Shown: piece by piece, positions 43,155-53,725 of the stretch | Layout: every line of letters begins with the position of its first letter | Position numbering within the stretch: the stretch's first letter is position 1 | NCBI GenBank assembly: GCA_947579605.1 | Contig: OX388312.1 | Span: forward strand, 2,294,001-2,358,000 | Direction: 5' to 3' | Length of the DNA stretch: 64,000 nucleotides | From: Athripsodes cinereus | Lineage: Eukaryota; Arthropoda; Insecta; Trichoptera; Leptoceridae | Made by a program: the position numbers and the translations under genes | The notes under the pieces: generated by a model | The model's input: only the letters and a program-made list of their open reading frames with translations | Told to the model about the DNA's origin: nothing | Database searches by the model: none

Positions 43155-43861
43155 AGTTAAATATAACTAAAACTTTTTTTTATTTTGCTGCTTAAGCGAT
43201 ATTGTGAGGCTGTTGCTAAAGTCTCCGATTTGAAAAGAGAGATTCCAAATTCAAATTAATGCATCAGTTAGCGACTTTCTCCATGTTGACGACACAAATA
43301 CATATTATATCGTTTACTGAAAAGGTGTTTGATAAGATATATTTTTGGGTTTCAAATTCAACTAAAATATTATATTAATAAAAAATAGATAAATAAATAT
43401 TATAAAAATGAAACGATTGATTATTAGTACTATTTTTTTCTTGATTTCAATCATAAATATTGTTATAATTTTACAAAGTCTTGATTAAAGTTTTGTCTAT
43501 TATCAAACACGATCTGTCGTGAATGTTTTCTCACAACAAGAACGGTCATGAACATCACATTACATCCGTCACTAGGTATGGTTATTTCTTCCAACTTGAT
43601 ACATTACATATTATTATCATCATCATTATCATATATGGACTTATGTTATTTCTTATTAATAATAATTTTAATAACACCGTGTCCAATTAAAAATAAACAA
43701 ATAATAATAATAACGAAATAATCGAAATAAAAAAAAAAACTTAAAGTAACACGATTTCCATACAAGCGTTTATGAACGTGTATATTTTTTTCATTCATAT
43801 TATTTGAACCTTTATCAAGCGAACTACCCATTTAAGGCTCTATGTTCAATTTAACTATTTA

Positions 43862-43905
43862 TTCCATCACAGCTTTTTCCACAAGTACGCTTGCCATCGG
43901 ATGAG
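43862..43905 (-). repeat. RTE-tail SINE, short 3' fragment
   Basis: TTCCATCACAGCTTTTTCCA followed by CAAGTACGCTTGCCATCGG. Confidence 0.5.
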
Positions 43906-44033
43906 TCGAATAATTGAAGGCTGAATATTACAAAAAGCGTCTGGAGCATAAAACAAAGAAAAAGTTAAAAGAAGTAAGGGGAACAGCAGAGCAATGTAGC
44001 AAAAGTGATATCTAACTTTTTGTCCTTCTTCTC

Positions 44034-44085
44034 ATGGTCGGCCTGGACCATTTCTGCCTTCGGTTTTACCCTCCTCCGCAAAGGA
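44034..44085 (-). mobile_element. short fragment of the 28.5-kb RTE family
   Basis: TGGTCGGCCTGGACCATTTC and TTCGGTTTTACCCTCCTCCG match 28640-28685 of the intact LINE, the region coding GRGRPR. It is a relic only. Confidence 0.55.
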
Positions 44086-44105
44086 CAGGGTACCTACCTT
44101 ATTTT

Positions 44106-44398
44106 TTTTTTTTTGATTATAAAGATATATCTGGGTTTTGTCATAAACCTAAATACAACTTTATACACCTTTCACAGTAAGTTAAAAGCTTGTGTCGTGA
44201 AAGGGGAGCTTGCCGGCACCTGGGATCGAACCACGGACCCCATGTTCACGAGACCGAGACTATATTGCTTATGGAGGGAGCATTTTTACTGTGTGTAATA
44301 TTATTTTGTTATTGTAATATCAATCTATACTGTGTATTTATGAATGAAATAGAATAAAATAAAAAAAAATATATATCCAGGCTACCGACGAACTCTTA
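44106..44398 (-). repeat. tRNA-derived SINE (family AAACCCAG) interrupted by a retroposon
   Basis: The SINE body and B box (GGGATCGAACCACG, minus GGTTCGATCCC) lie at 44106-44260, and the tRNA-like head (CCAGGCTACCGACGAAC) at 44377-44394. The rest is an insertion listed separately. The T run at 44102-44114 is its A tail. Confidence 0.8.
44261..44376 (+). mobile_element. poly(A) retroposon nested in the SINE
   Basis: About 106 bp flanked by TATAT on both sides (44261-44265 and 44372-44376). It ends GAATAAAATAAAAAAAAATA, so it was copied from a polyadenylated RNA. The source, a truncated LINE or a host mRNA 3' end, is not recognisable. Confidence 0.6.
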
Positions 44399-44476
44399 AC
44401 TTATTTATGAGTATATCTATATTAATTGTTATAACAATAAACGGCATGATGCTTTTATATAATATAGAAATTCACT

Positions 44477-44757
44477 GATCAATTGAAATTGAGATGGTTT
44501 GGTCATGTGGAACGACTGGAAGAGGAAAGAATGACAAATGAGAAAGGAGGGGTGTGAGGAAGCGCGGGCGTCCGAGAACTACATGGCTTGATCATGTAGA
44601 TCAAATTCTCAAGGACGGCCGTGTTTTGAGTAAGAGAAATCGACGTGCGTTCATGAGAAATTGTATGACTGTGGAGGAGGCGAAAGAAGTATGTAAGGAC
44701 AGATCTAATTGGCGTTCCGTTCTCTCTGCCTACCCCACTTGGGATACGGCGTGAGGG
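44477..44757 (+). mobile_element. RTE-type LINE C-terminal fragment (family LSAYP)
   Basis: It encodes LRWFGHVERLEEERMTNEK, then after a frameshift MRKRGRPRTTWLDHVDQILK and DRSNWRSVLSAYPTWDTA. It is very close to 985, with a small deletion near 44545. It ends TGAGGGAATAGATAG. Confidence 0.85.
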
Positions 44758-45164
44758 AATAGATAGACTGATCAATACAACATACTTTAAATTATTATAC
44801 ATTACCTACTATTAAAGAAAAATGATAACATTGCCTTTGATTCAGAAGTAAAAATTATTTTATAAAAACTCCATTACAATTATTGTCTGTTACGTAGAGT
44901 CTTAACAAGTATTTTGTGTTAGAATTGAACTATGATCGATTATCTGAACTTTTGAATGAGTTGTGTGCGAGTTTTTATTTATTTATTTATTCTTTTATTA
45001 TTATTATTATCACTACTAATGTTGATTTCCTTTTATGATAAAAATTATATCAATGTCTTGTACAACTAATTATTTTAATTATATATTTATTATTCTGTGA
45101 CTAATTTGTGCATCACCTTAAGTAAATAAATAAAAAAAATTGAATAATGATACTATCATAATTT

Positions 45165-45225
45165 GTCTCCCACTTTTTTCCGTCATTTTTTAAGTGTCTC
45201 ACTGTACAAAGCAGATGGGAATTCG
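45165..45225 (+). repeat. RTE-tail SINE, 5' fragment
   Basis: GTCTCCCACTTTTTTCCGTC, TAAGTGTCTCACTGTACAAA and AGCAGATGGGAATTCG match the early part of the family. Confidence 0.5.
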
Positions 45226-45265
45226 TATAACATGAGCTACAGGACATTTCATTTATTCTTTCATA

Positions 45266-45494
45266 CGATCACGGCATCTCCCTCGAATGGGGTAGCCAGC
45301 GGAGCAATTGCACATAAAAAAACATACAAGCTGTCCTCTCCGTGCCAATAAAACTTAAGATATTTAAGATGGGTGGCATGCCTCATCGCTGAACTAAAGA
45401 TGTTAATTGTCTTAATACGTGATGTTTTACGAATACAGGACACTCGAAAACCTACTATAAAGAGAAGGAGACCTATTCTTCGCTGGGACTCCAT
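45266..45494 (-). repeat. RTE-tail SINE, full length
   Basis: CGATCACGGCATCTCCCTCG, AATGGGGTAGCCAGCGG, AAGATGGGTGGCATGCCTCA and ACAGGACACTCGAAAACC. The 5' end corresponds to CTTCGCTGGGACTCCATGGA. Confidence 0.75.
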
Positions 45495-45533
45495 GGATAT
45501 TATTCTATTATCTCTCTGTATTTCCAAAGTTCA

Positions 45534-45620
45534 TTTTTTGGCACATAGAGGACAGCTTTCGCGTTTATAATACACAGTTATTCCGCAGGCTACATCACTT
45601 GTAGGATGTCGTGATTGTAT
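45534..45620 (+). repeat. RTE-tail SINE, 3' half
   Basis: TTGGCACATAGAGGACAGCT, then GGCTACATCACTTGTAGGAT and GTCGTGATTGTATA. It lies 40 bases from the inverted copy at 45266. Confidence 0.65.
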
Positions 45621-46437
45621 ATTATAGATACATTATTTCTAGAAGTGTTCAAGGAAAAGAAAACGTAGAATTATATTTTCTTTTCTTTGATGTTGCTTTT
45701 TTTATTTTTAAATGTATTTTATTTTTAATTTACAGCCAAATCCAATTGACATTTCTCATTTCTTTATTAATTACATTTTGGAATGCTTTTGACAGTTTGA
45801 TATATAAATATGTTTTTTGAAATTTTATTGGAAATTTCTTTATATTCGCCGTACCCCCCTCGATATCGTTTTGACAAATGACAAAAACAATTTCCTGAAA
45901 TAATTTGAATTCAAAATATATACTTACATTTATTTATTTTTACGTTCTGTAAATGCGCTATTAGTATTTGAAAAGACTTTATTTATTTATTCTTTCTGCA
46001 CATCATCATTATACAAAACAGTGTTAACAAGATAATAAAATCCCAGAGTCAATTCGTAAGCGTCGGGACGCATTTCTCACTGCTTCCGATCAGATTTTGC
46101 ACATTCTGTAAACCCGGTTCTCCAATCGTTTTGTCTAATTAATAATGCTTTTATTGTAATATTATATTTCTATTGTCGGAAAAATAATATTATTTCCCAT
46201 TATATAAAATGCCTGAATGTATGTTTAAATCTTAGTTATGAAATGAAGGTTTCCTTTGTGTCTGCTTTAAGGAGGAAATGTGGTACAAATGATAGGGATA
46301 TCTTTGCGATCAGGGATGCTTATTTATCAAAGTCAATGTACAATCTATACCAATATAAAAATCTATGCCGTAACGGGATCTCTCACTAATGAGGTTACCT
46401 ATGCATTAATTATTTAACCATCATTACCATCAGTTGT

Positions 46438-46585
46438 TCAACAGCCCGTTATGAGCCTTGGCCTCCTCCATCTCTCCCTATCTTTGCATGCACTTGTCCA
46501 ATCCCTGATGCCAACGATGTCGAAATCCCTCTGTACCCCATCCATCCAACGGAGTTTGGGTCTTCCAACGCTGCATCTACCTTGC
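46438..46585 (-). mobile_element. RTE-type LINE C-terminal fragment (family WMDGVQRD)
   Basis: The minus strand is open for about 49 codons and encodes GRPKLRWMDGVQRDFDIVGI, then RDWTSACKDRERWRRPRLIT ending in a stop. The GRPxxRWxDGVxxD and DRxxWRR motifs are the end of an RTE-type polyprotein distinct from the other families here. There are no stops, but only this tip remains. Confidence 0.8.
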
Positions 46586-49055
46586 GTTATTTAATGCATT
46601 TAAAATAAGACGTTCAGGATCGATGGTATTTCTTTTCGTTGAATTGAAGATTTATACAACAATGCACAATTCTTGAACTATGTGCTGAATTCCATTTATA
46701 AAATATCTGAAGGCATTCTATTATAAAAGAATTTACTATGCTTTGCTTGAGTTATCAATATATGTTCAGATGACAATCTTCCAGTTACCAATATGATTTG
46801 GTCGTGAATGTAGAATCTTTTGGAGTAGCAGCAGAACATTCGATTAAAAGTTAAACGCCTAACCATCAGATTTCGTAAATTTTATGCTAATTTTAAATTA
46901 CAAATGGATAGTTTTTTTTTACATATTTTTTTTATCTGAGATGTCTGCTAAAATACTTAAATATATTTCAGCTAACCTTTCTGTAACCATCCGGGGCATC
47001 CCTGTTTTTCTACACATCTTATTGCTTATACACAATACCTTACATATTATACAACGCGAAAATAATAAGACAAACACATGCATATAACTTCTTTATTACA
47101 TGTAGTACCTACGCATTATGTACATACATTATTATTGTTACTTAGAAGAAAGTTTTCAAATTTGATTCAAGATTTAATTTCACCGTTTAGGGCGGTTTTT
47201 GTGGTAGATTCTTATTATAATAATATATTATTTAAACCTACCCTCTTTACAACCTGCTACCCTGGTATTTCAATGCTACATTTTATATAACTACCGAATA
47301 GCTACTAATTTCCTCCTAGTTATTCGAGTATTTTATTGTTGTTTAAAGTTTTATGAGGAATGCTTTTAATATGCGTTATAATATTATTATAACGCACATG
47401 CATTACTCTATTTAATTGAATAAAAGTTTTTTTTGTGATAGTGCATATAAGATTGTGATGAAATAAATAATTATATACAAAAATAGCAACTTAAAACGAT
47501 ATTACTAAATTAGATTGTAAGAATGTATAGATTTTATTTATTTATAGTAACACATATCTTACATTTCATTAGATGAGGACTGGAATCAAATGCATTACGC
47601 GCTTTAGTATTAAAATGGTTTTTGGTATGGCGAGTGCATTTCAAGGCAACTTCGAGATTTACATAGTTAACATCGTTACGGACATTTGACATGAAACAAC
47701 TTGCTGGAAAACAATGTTTTGGAAATGCACTTTGCGATTTTTTTGTGTTGACTTGTTGGATATCTTAGATTAGAGATGAATTATTATAAAAAAAAACTTT
47801 TTTTCCGTACAAAACCGAGGTATCAATATGAAGAATGAAAAACTCCAGCTAGACACCAAATTCAGACACTTTTATTATTTATTTTTACATATATTTCTGT
47901 ATCAATTTTAAAATTTTTTTTTTCCATACTTTATTTGTATTTGTAGATTACATTGGATTTATATTAATAAAATAAGACGTATTTATATAAGTACTAGCTA
48001 CCTTATTCCATTGATACCGGTTCAAAAAGCTATTAAGGGTGTAATTTACTTTTCTTTATCCCCTTGTGGATTTGAATACAGCCAATAACCACCACCACCA
48101 CTACAGCCGATCTCTCCAAGGTGTCATTTGGATGTGGAGAGTCTTAAAATACTTCCAATATACCTGTCAACATCTCAAGATGGATCGAGTCTTTTACATG
48201 TACAGAAAACTGAGAAAATACCTTCTTACAACTTACATACAAATAAGTACAGTATTATAAAATCTGGATTAGAGACCTTTTCAAAATGTAAGTACGAACT
48301 CCGAAGCTGTATATTTTTTTACTAGGTGCATTTTGAGTTCTGAAATTTACACACTTATTTACTGATAGCTTTCGTCTCTTCATTGCTGGATATAAAGACC
48401 TATTCTAAACTTAATTTTTCATGGTCTTTTTGAGCAACGCGAACCCATTTTTTTACACAATTGGATAAGGTCATCTGCCTATTTCTTTTGAGATCATCCT
48501 GTGTTTCTTCCATCCTTCAGTGGTCTTCACTCCTAGATCCTACAAGGGTGGTGAAATATCTTTTTTTAATAATATACCTACTGTGGGTTACTAAGTAAGG
48601 GAAATTGAACTACAATATTCATTGAGATTATGACTATAATATTTGCTTCACCAAAGATGCTGGTGTGTTGCTTGTGTATGTAGCTTGCGGACTTGCTGTT
48701 TTGTAAAAATATTTTTTTGATGGTTGTGGCCATTATGAGTAATCCAGTAGGAAACTAACTATGAGTTTATATTTTTGAAAAATCTATGACTTATTTGAGA
48801 ATTGGACATGGAGTTTAATGCATTTATAGTCCATTTGAAACACATGCATTTTGATTCATGCAATTGTCGTGAATGTTGGAATTTGAATATTCACGGAAAA
48901 CCAAATTTAAGTTTGAATCTACTCATAGTTGTGCAAATTACTCAAATTTGTTGGTTTACTGAATGAAAACAAGAATATTCTAAGCCAGTTAATTTATCGA
49001 CCGATCAGATTGAGTCTTCAATTAATGCTTTCTGTAATCGAAAAAATAAAACAGG
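46586..49055. other. A+T-rich intronic sequence, no gene seen
   Basis: ATGCGTTATAATATTATTATAACGCA-like palindrome at 47373-47397. No coding-like block, structured RNA or clear repeat. Confidence 0.5.
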
Positions 49056-49160
49056 TGTTTTATTCTACTAAAGATTTTATTTTGTGAGAGAAACGTCTTT
49101 CGTCTTATGAAGACATTGTCAATCTGTAATGTGTACATTGTCTTTCTGTAATGTGTACAT
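49056..49160 (+). repeat. dispersed repeat (family GAGACGTCTTTC)
   Basis: GAGAGAAACGTCTTTCGTCT, TATGAAGACATTGTCAATC as at 6073 and 11290. CTGTAATGTGTACAT is then duplicated. TATGAAGACATTGTCAA matches 16 of 17 bases of candidate exon A. Confidence 0.5.
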
Positions 49161-49679
49161 ATGTTTAATATTTAATAAACATATTAATTTAATAAATTAA
49201 TATGTTTGAAAATCATATAGAAATACTGCAAAAGTTTTGTGTTATATAGTCAGTGTTCAATGTTACGAAAAATAGAAAGAAAAATACAAAGAGAAAATAA
49301 GAAAATATGAAACAACATTTACATCTTTGTTTAAGATCTACAACTAGCTTATGGGTTTCGGAAATATATTGACAGTAGATTTGTGGGGTCGATTCTTCCA
49401 ACCCCTCCCCTATTCATATTTTCCTTTTCTTCTCACAACCCCCAGCTGATATTTTTATTCGATTAGCAAACCCCAAAGGTATTTTTAGTCTTTTTTTCTA
49501 CTTTACTACTTCTTTTGAAAATTCGACATTATATCGTCTGCTTACTGATATGCTGTCAAATGCCAAAATGATCCAACTCAAAAAGGTAAACAAAATCTTA
49601 TAGGTACGTACCGATTTTCAGAATCTGCGATTTGAATTCGATCAGTAATATTATGTTCGCTTGGAATTATGTTCGATGC

Positions 49680-50048
49680 TGAAGTCCAGCTGTCCATGCA
49701 TCTATTAATAAACATATTTTCTGGAAATCGTTGGTCAAAAATATCACCACGTTTGTAGCGATGTAGACTCCTAGACTGATCACTGTTCATGTGATCCACA
49801 AATATCCCTCTTTGTGCTTCAGCATACCTACAATGTCCTAAGTTTGACATAATATGTGTCTGAAGACCAGCTGTCATTTCATCTATCAAACATCTTTTCT
49901 GAAAATCGTTGGTCAAATTTGTTATTTTTACATGCTTTCAAACGTATCACGTTTATGATGTAGACCTCTTATCACTGTTAATGTGATCCATAAATGACCT
50001 TTTTTCTGCTCCAGCACACAATGTCCTCGGTTTCAAATGTTATGTGTC
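49680..50048. repeat. diverged tandem duplication, two units of 181 and 188 bp
   Basis: Unit 1 (49680-49860) and unit 2 (49861-50048) share AAATCGTTGGTCAAA, ATCACTGTT, TGTGATCCA, ACAATGTCCT and end in ATGTGTC. On the minus strand unit 1 and part of unit 2 are open for 112 codons, and the peptide repeats the same way (FDQRFPENMFINRCMDSW against TNDFQKRCLIDEMTAGLQ). The rest of unit 2 has stops. I know no matching family. It could be a duplicated relic of a coding repeat or plain noncoding DNA. Confidence 0.6.
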
Positions 50049-50304
50049 TTATTTCAGTATTCCTGATACTGTTTCTGAAGGTTTTGCCTGCGATTGCATG
50101 TAGAGTTTTCAATTCAGATGTTCTTCTTTTGGTTCTGGTTAAATTTGCTTTCGTTTGTACTTTTTCACATCTACTTATGTCATAATAAGTCCGAACACTT
50201 CAAAATGTAAAACAACAAAAAAAACGAAACTATAATCTTGGAATTGAGACATTTTGTTTCTAGATTCGTTTTATTTCACGGTGTTATTATTTCGTCAACA
50301 TTTT

Positions 50305-50365
50305 TGACTGGATTCGAATCTGAGTGATGCCACTTCGCATCAACCAAACCGTTAGGTGGTAGCTG
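50305..50365 (-). repeat. possible tRNA-derived SINE fragment
   Basis: The minus strand contains CAGATTCGAATCCAGTC, close to a B box. No other part of a SINE is evident. Confidence 0.25.
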
Positions 50366-51099
50366 TTTTCTCTTAGGGGCTGGTGGGGGTGAAATATTAT
50401 ACACTATACATACAATATGGTAGATATTATTCTTTCCACAAATGGTTCCATTTTCCGTTTACAAAGAAAGCCATATGTTTACACCACACATAGGTACACA
50501 TTTTTATTATATATTTTTTCGTTTTATTGAAAATCTTTTTCTTTCTGACACCCCATTGAGACGATAACGCTCTGATAAGTGTTTTTATGATCGCGAATAT
50601 AGTTTTTTTTTTCTGTAACTATCACCATTTATATCCATTAGAGTTCATATCTCAATTCTGGTCTCTCTTTCTCTCTCTCTGTCATTGGTTATTATTTCCC
50701 TTAGTGCTGAGAATAGTCTTAGTTTTAATATCCTCTTCTATTTTCTATATTAAGCGATAATACGTAAGCGATAATACGTAAGCGAAAAAGTATTTTAAAT
50801 TAATACTTTAAGTAAAAAATACTAACCACCAGTTCACGTGATTAGGTAAGGTATTGATTATTGCTATTGAAATTATATTATTTATGTAAAATAGGTAGAC
50901 ATTTTCTAAGTCAAAACTTTTTTGTTATCTTTATTGGGCATCTACTTCCTAGGGTTGTTGATTGGGTTGGGAGTGTTTCTATTGAGAAGAAAGGGTTCTT
51001 GCCGCTACATCTTTGTAGGGATGAAGGGGTAGAAGGTAGACGGAATTAAACTGAACTCTGATTGAATTTGAGTACCTAAGTTTTTATGTATGTACCTAC

Positions 51100-51292
51100 A
51101 CGAATGAATGGAACGCTATATGGATCCATATTGTTACAAACGTCCATTCGCTCCACATGTCCAAACCATCGCAGTTTATTTACACGTATTCTATCCACAA
51201 CACTCCTCTCGCACCTACTCATTCTCCTGATATCCTCATTCTTCACTCTATCCCGCAACGTTTTACCAACTATTCTTCCCAGTGTTCTGTTA
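51100..51292 (-). mobile_element. RTE-type LINE fragment (family LSAYP)
   Basis: The minus strand encodes LRDRVKNEDIRRMSRCERSV, then VDRIRVNKLRWFGHVERM, matching residues of the copy at 985. The following part is deleted down to a short GGATCCATATAGCGTTCC remnant. Confidence 0.75.
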
Positions 51293-51750
51293 GAATACTA
51301 GGTAGTAGGCACGTATCCCATATCCCATTATTGATTGATAGATTATAGAATATGTTACCTATAACAATTATGTTAGAATTTAAAGGGATCAAGAGAATCT
51401 ATAAGTTGAACCTAAATTAATTTGATATGTTACATAGGTTTGTAGAGTGTGTTTGACATAATATTATTGGAATATGTTGTATTATATCATGCCTTCTTCA
51501 AAACTATACAGAAACAAATCATCAAAATAATAGATAGGTTAACGACATAAATGTATCATAATACTTAATATATCCTCTGTAATAAACTTTAACAGATATG
51601 TTCATATTATGTAAACCTTTGTCTTTCTGCATAAGATGTTTTCAATCATAATAAATCTTGAATCCCATATCATCTTAGAGGTAATATGTCAGCTACATAC
51701 CTAAATATCCGCGTTCGTATATTTCTTTCTATACTGAATTCATGTATATT

Positions 51751-51842
51751 GGCCGGTTTCAATAATCTATCTATCCGTTAAAATATATTATACAATAGAT
51801 TTCTATCGACAGTAACGCACAGATAGATTATTGAAACCGGCC
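51751..51842. mobile_element. 92-bp palindromic MITE
   Basis: Perfect 22-bp inverted repeats, GGCCGGTTTCAATAATCTAT plus CT at the left and its complement ending AAACCGGCC at the right, enclose about 48 bp. A target duplication is not clear. Confidence 0.65.
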
Positions 51843-51916
51843 GGGCCATATATTAATTAGTATCTAACTCACTACCCAATAATTGAGGCAGACTAATTGA
51901 GCCATCTCGATCTCGC

Positions 51917-52102
51917 AGAACAGGCTTTAGAGATAGGGCGTTTAGTGTTGCGCGTCCCAGATGCTGGAACAACCTTCCACTGGGTCTGCAAGAGGAGGTG
52001 AATGAAGAGAGCTTTAAAAGAAGCCTAAAGACGCACCTTTTTGCTGGGAGTTTCGGGCGATGGATGCTCTATACAGCACTCTTGAGGTCATGTCATGAGT
52101 AA
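51917..52102 (+). mobile_element. LINE C-terminal fragment (family SFKRSLKTHLF)
   Basis: A 61-codon open end starting RTGFRDRAFSVARPRCWNNL and continuing through LQEEVNEESFKRSLKTHLFA to a stop. The order RAFSVAAPRxWNxLP...SFKxxLKTHLF is the usual C-terminus of CR1/L2/Jockey-like LINE polyproteins. It lacks all catalytic domains. Confidence 0.75.
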
Positions 52103-52173
52103 ACGGCACTTTACAATTTTCCATATATATACCCGTAAAGGTGCAAATATGTGTAATCGTTGGATAAAACGTG

Positions 52174-52240
52174 GAGTATGTATTCGGCAAAGAATTGATT
52201 TTCCATTCTTTTCCATAAGTTTTCCAATGTCTACCTGTTG
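52174..52240 (+). repeat. RTE-tail SINE, 5' fragment
   Basis: TTCGGCAAAGAATTGATTTT, CCATTCTTTTCCATAAGTTT and TCCAATGTCTACCTG follow the early part of the family at lower identity. Confidence 0.45.
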
Positions 52241-52455
52241 AAGTCTTTTCTTACTTAAAGAACTACCTCTTTTCCCGAATATTTCAAGAGTCCAAGGACT
52301 CGTATTAATCCATTTGGGCTAATAAAAATTTGACATTTTTTAATTCTCTCAATCCTACCAGTATCACTAAGCCAGTATTGGCTTCTCCAATCCTACCACG
52401 TCTAGTAAAAGTGTCTAGCAAAAGACGAGTGTTCCAAAAATCTTTTCATTTATCT

Positions 52456-52510
52456 ATACCCTCAGAGAGAACGGGACGCCGTATAGATCTATCCTTACAT
52501 AGAATCTTCT
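52456..52510 (-). mobile_element. RTE-type LINE tail relic (family LSAYP)
   Basis: TACCCTCAGAGAGAACGGGA, CGCCGTATAGATCTATCC corresponds to the antisense of the last coding bases of the family (GATAGATCTGTTTGGCGTTC). Only a relic remains. Confidence 0.45.
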
Positions 52511-52586
52511 TCTTTCGTTCTCTTGGTTTTCGTTTTCGAAAATATATCATACATTTGTCACCCATGCCTACCGGTACTATTGAGAG

Positions 52587-52700
52587 ATAGTCCGACTGTC
52601 ACCAGCTTCAGAAGCAGATTAAAAACTGAACTCTTCACTGGCGCCCTTGAAACGGTCTTAGGACTGTTAAACGGCGTCAAAAATAAAATCATCATCATCA
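52587..52700 (+). mobile_element. LINE 3'-end fragment (family RLKTELFTGALE)
   Basis: It encodes DSPTVTSFRSRLKTELFTGA and LETVLGLLNGVKNK, then an ATC-repeat tail. This is the sister of the minus-strand copy at 3760; the ATC tail is shared. Confidence 0.65.
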
Positions 52701-52709
52701 TCATCCTTA

Positions 52710-52812
52710 ATGTCTTCATTTTTTATTGCCACAAACACATCGATCTTTAAGTTTATAACACGCTGTTGGTTCGCTGGCTACCTCACTTGTGGGATATGCT
52801 GTGATAGTGAAG
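52710..52812 (+). repeat. RTE-tail SINE, 3' half
   Basis: AATGTCTTCATTTTTTATTG, GGCTACCTCACTTGTGGGAT, ATGCTGTGATAGTGAAGTAG. It sits directly after the LINE tail at 52700 and ends in a TAG-rich tail. Confidence 0.65.
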
Positions 52813-53282
52813 TAGTATTAGTAGTAGGTATATAAAAAAAGACAATAATTTAATTTTTGCTAATGAACATGTTGATATGTTCTTCATTTGGACATGTGAG
52901 TATTATTTGTAATATTACCTACATAGGTATTATGTTTTGTAAGGTAACAATCTGTGTCTGTTCTGCTACATATTATTATTACTATCAATGTATCGGAAAC
53001 ACTGAAGTCGTGTTTAATGTTTATAGACTCTCATCATCCACAGCAACACGCTCCCGTCTTGAAGAGTTTTGACAGATTTTGAATGAGATATCTTTATATA
53101 CCTACTTACTTACCTATAACTTGTATTATCTGTCCAGCAGTGGCGTGTCTAAGGTTTTCATACCAGAAGGCCAACCCTCCATAATTAATAGGTCTACACT
53201 GAAAGTATTAATAAAGGTGAAAACAATAATTCCATGTCACTTTAAAAGTTCTGCTTAAACGATAATAACTATACACAATTAT

Positions 53283-53725
53283 ACCATCATGTCGTATTCC
53301 AAGTGGCGTAGGTAGAGAGAATGAAACGGCATATTGATTTACCTTCACATTATTTCTTTCGCTTTTTCTACATCCAAACAATTTTTCATTCACGCACGTC
53401 GATTTTCTTATTCGTTTTTTGAGAATTTGATTCACGTGGTTCTCGGACTCCTGAGGCCTGAGTCAATAACACATTTTCACGTTACGTTTTCGTTCCGTTA
53501 ACGTTCGAGTATAGACGAAGTTGCAAGCAAGTGTCAATTTCGTTGCTAAGATACACAATAGTTACGAAAATTAACACTTTGGCGCAACGTCGTCTGCATT
53601 TGAACGCTAACGGAACGAAAACGTAACGTGAAAATGTGTTATTGACTCAGGCCTCTGCGCTTTCTCACACTCTCTCTTTCAGGTTAATATATTTTCTTTG
53701 TCATACTTCAATCATCCATCCGTTC
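53283..53725 (-). mobile_element. RTE-type LINE fragment (family LSAYP) interrupted by a MITE
   Basis: Right part (53658-53725): GCGCTTTCTCACACTCTCTC, TTTGTCATACTTC. Left part (53283-53450): TACCATCATGTCGTATTCCA, GGCGTAGGTAGAGAGAATG and CACGTGGTTCTCGGACTC. Together they give the antisense of 1140-1385 at lower identity, split at the GRPR codons by the element at 53454. Confidence 0.65.
53454..53654. mobile_element. MITE family AGGCCTGAGTC, copy 1 (201 bp)
   Basis: The left end AGGCCTGAGTCAATAACACA, TTTTCACGTTACGTTTTCGT is the exact inverse of the right end for about 45 bp. CTG on both sides (53451-53453, 53655-53657) is a plausible 3-bp target duplication. The centre holds CAAGTGTCAATTTCGT and TTAACACTTTGGCGC, a further inverted block. 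No coding capacity. Confidence 0.85.

Noticed and set aside
47373..47397. Transcription-factor palindrome
   Set aside because: An A+T-rich palindrome of this size is expected by chance here and has no supporting context.
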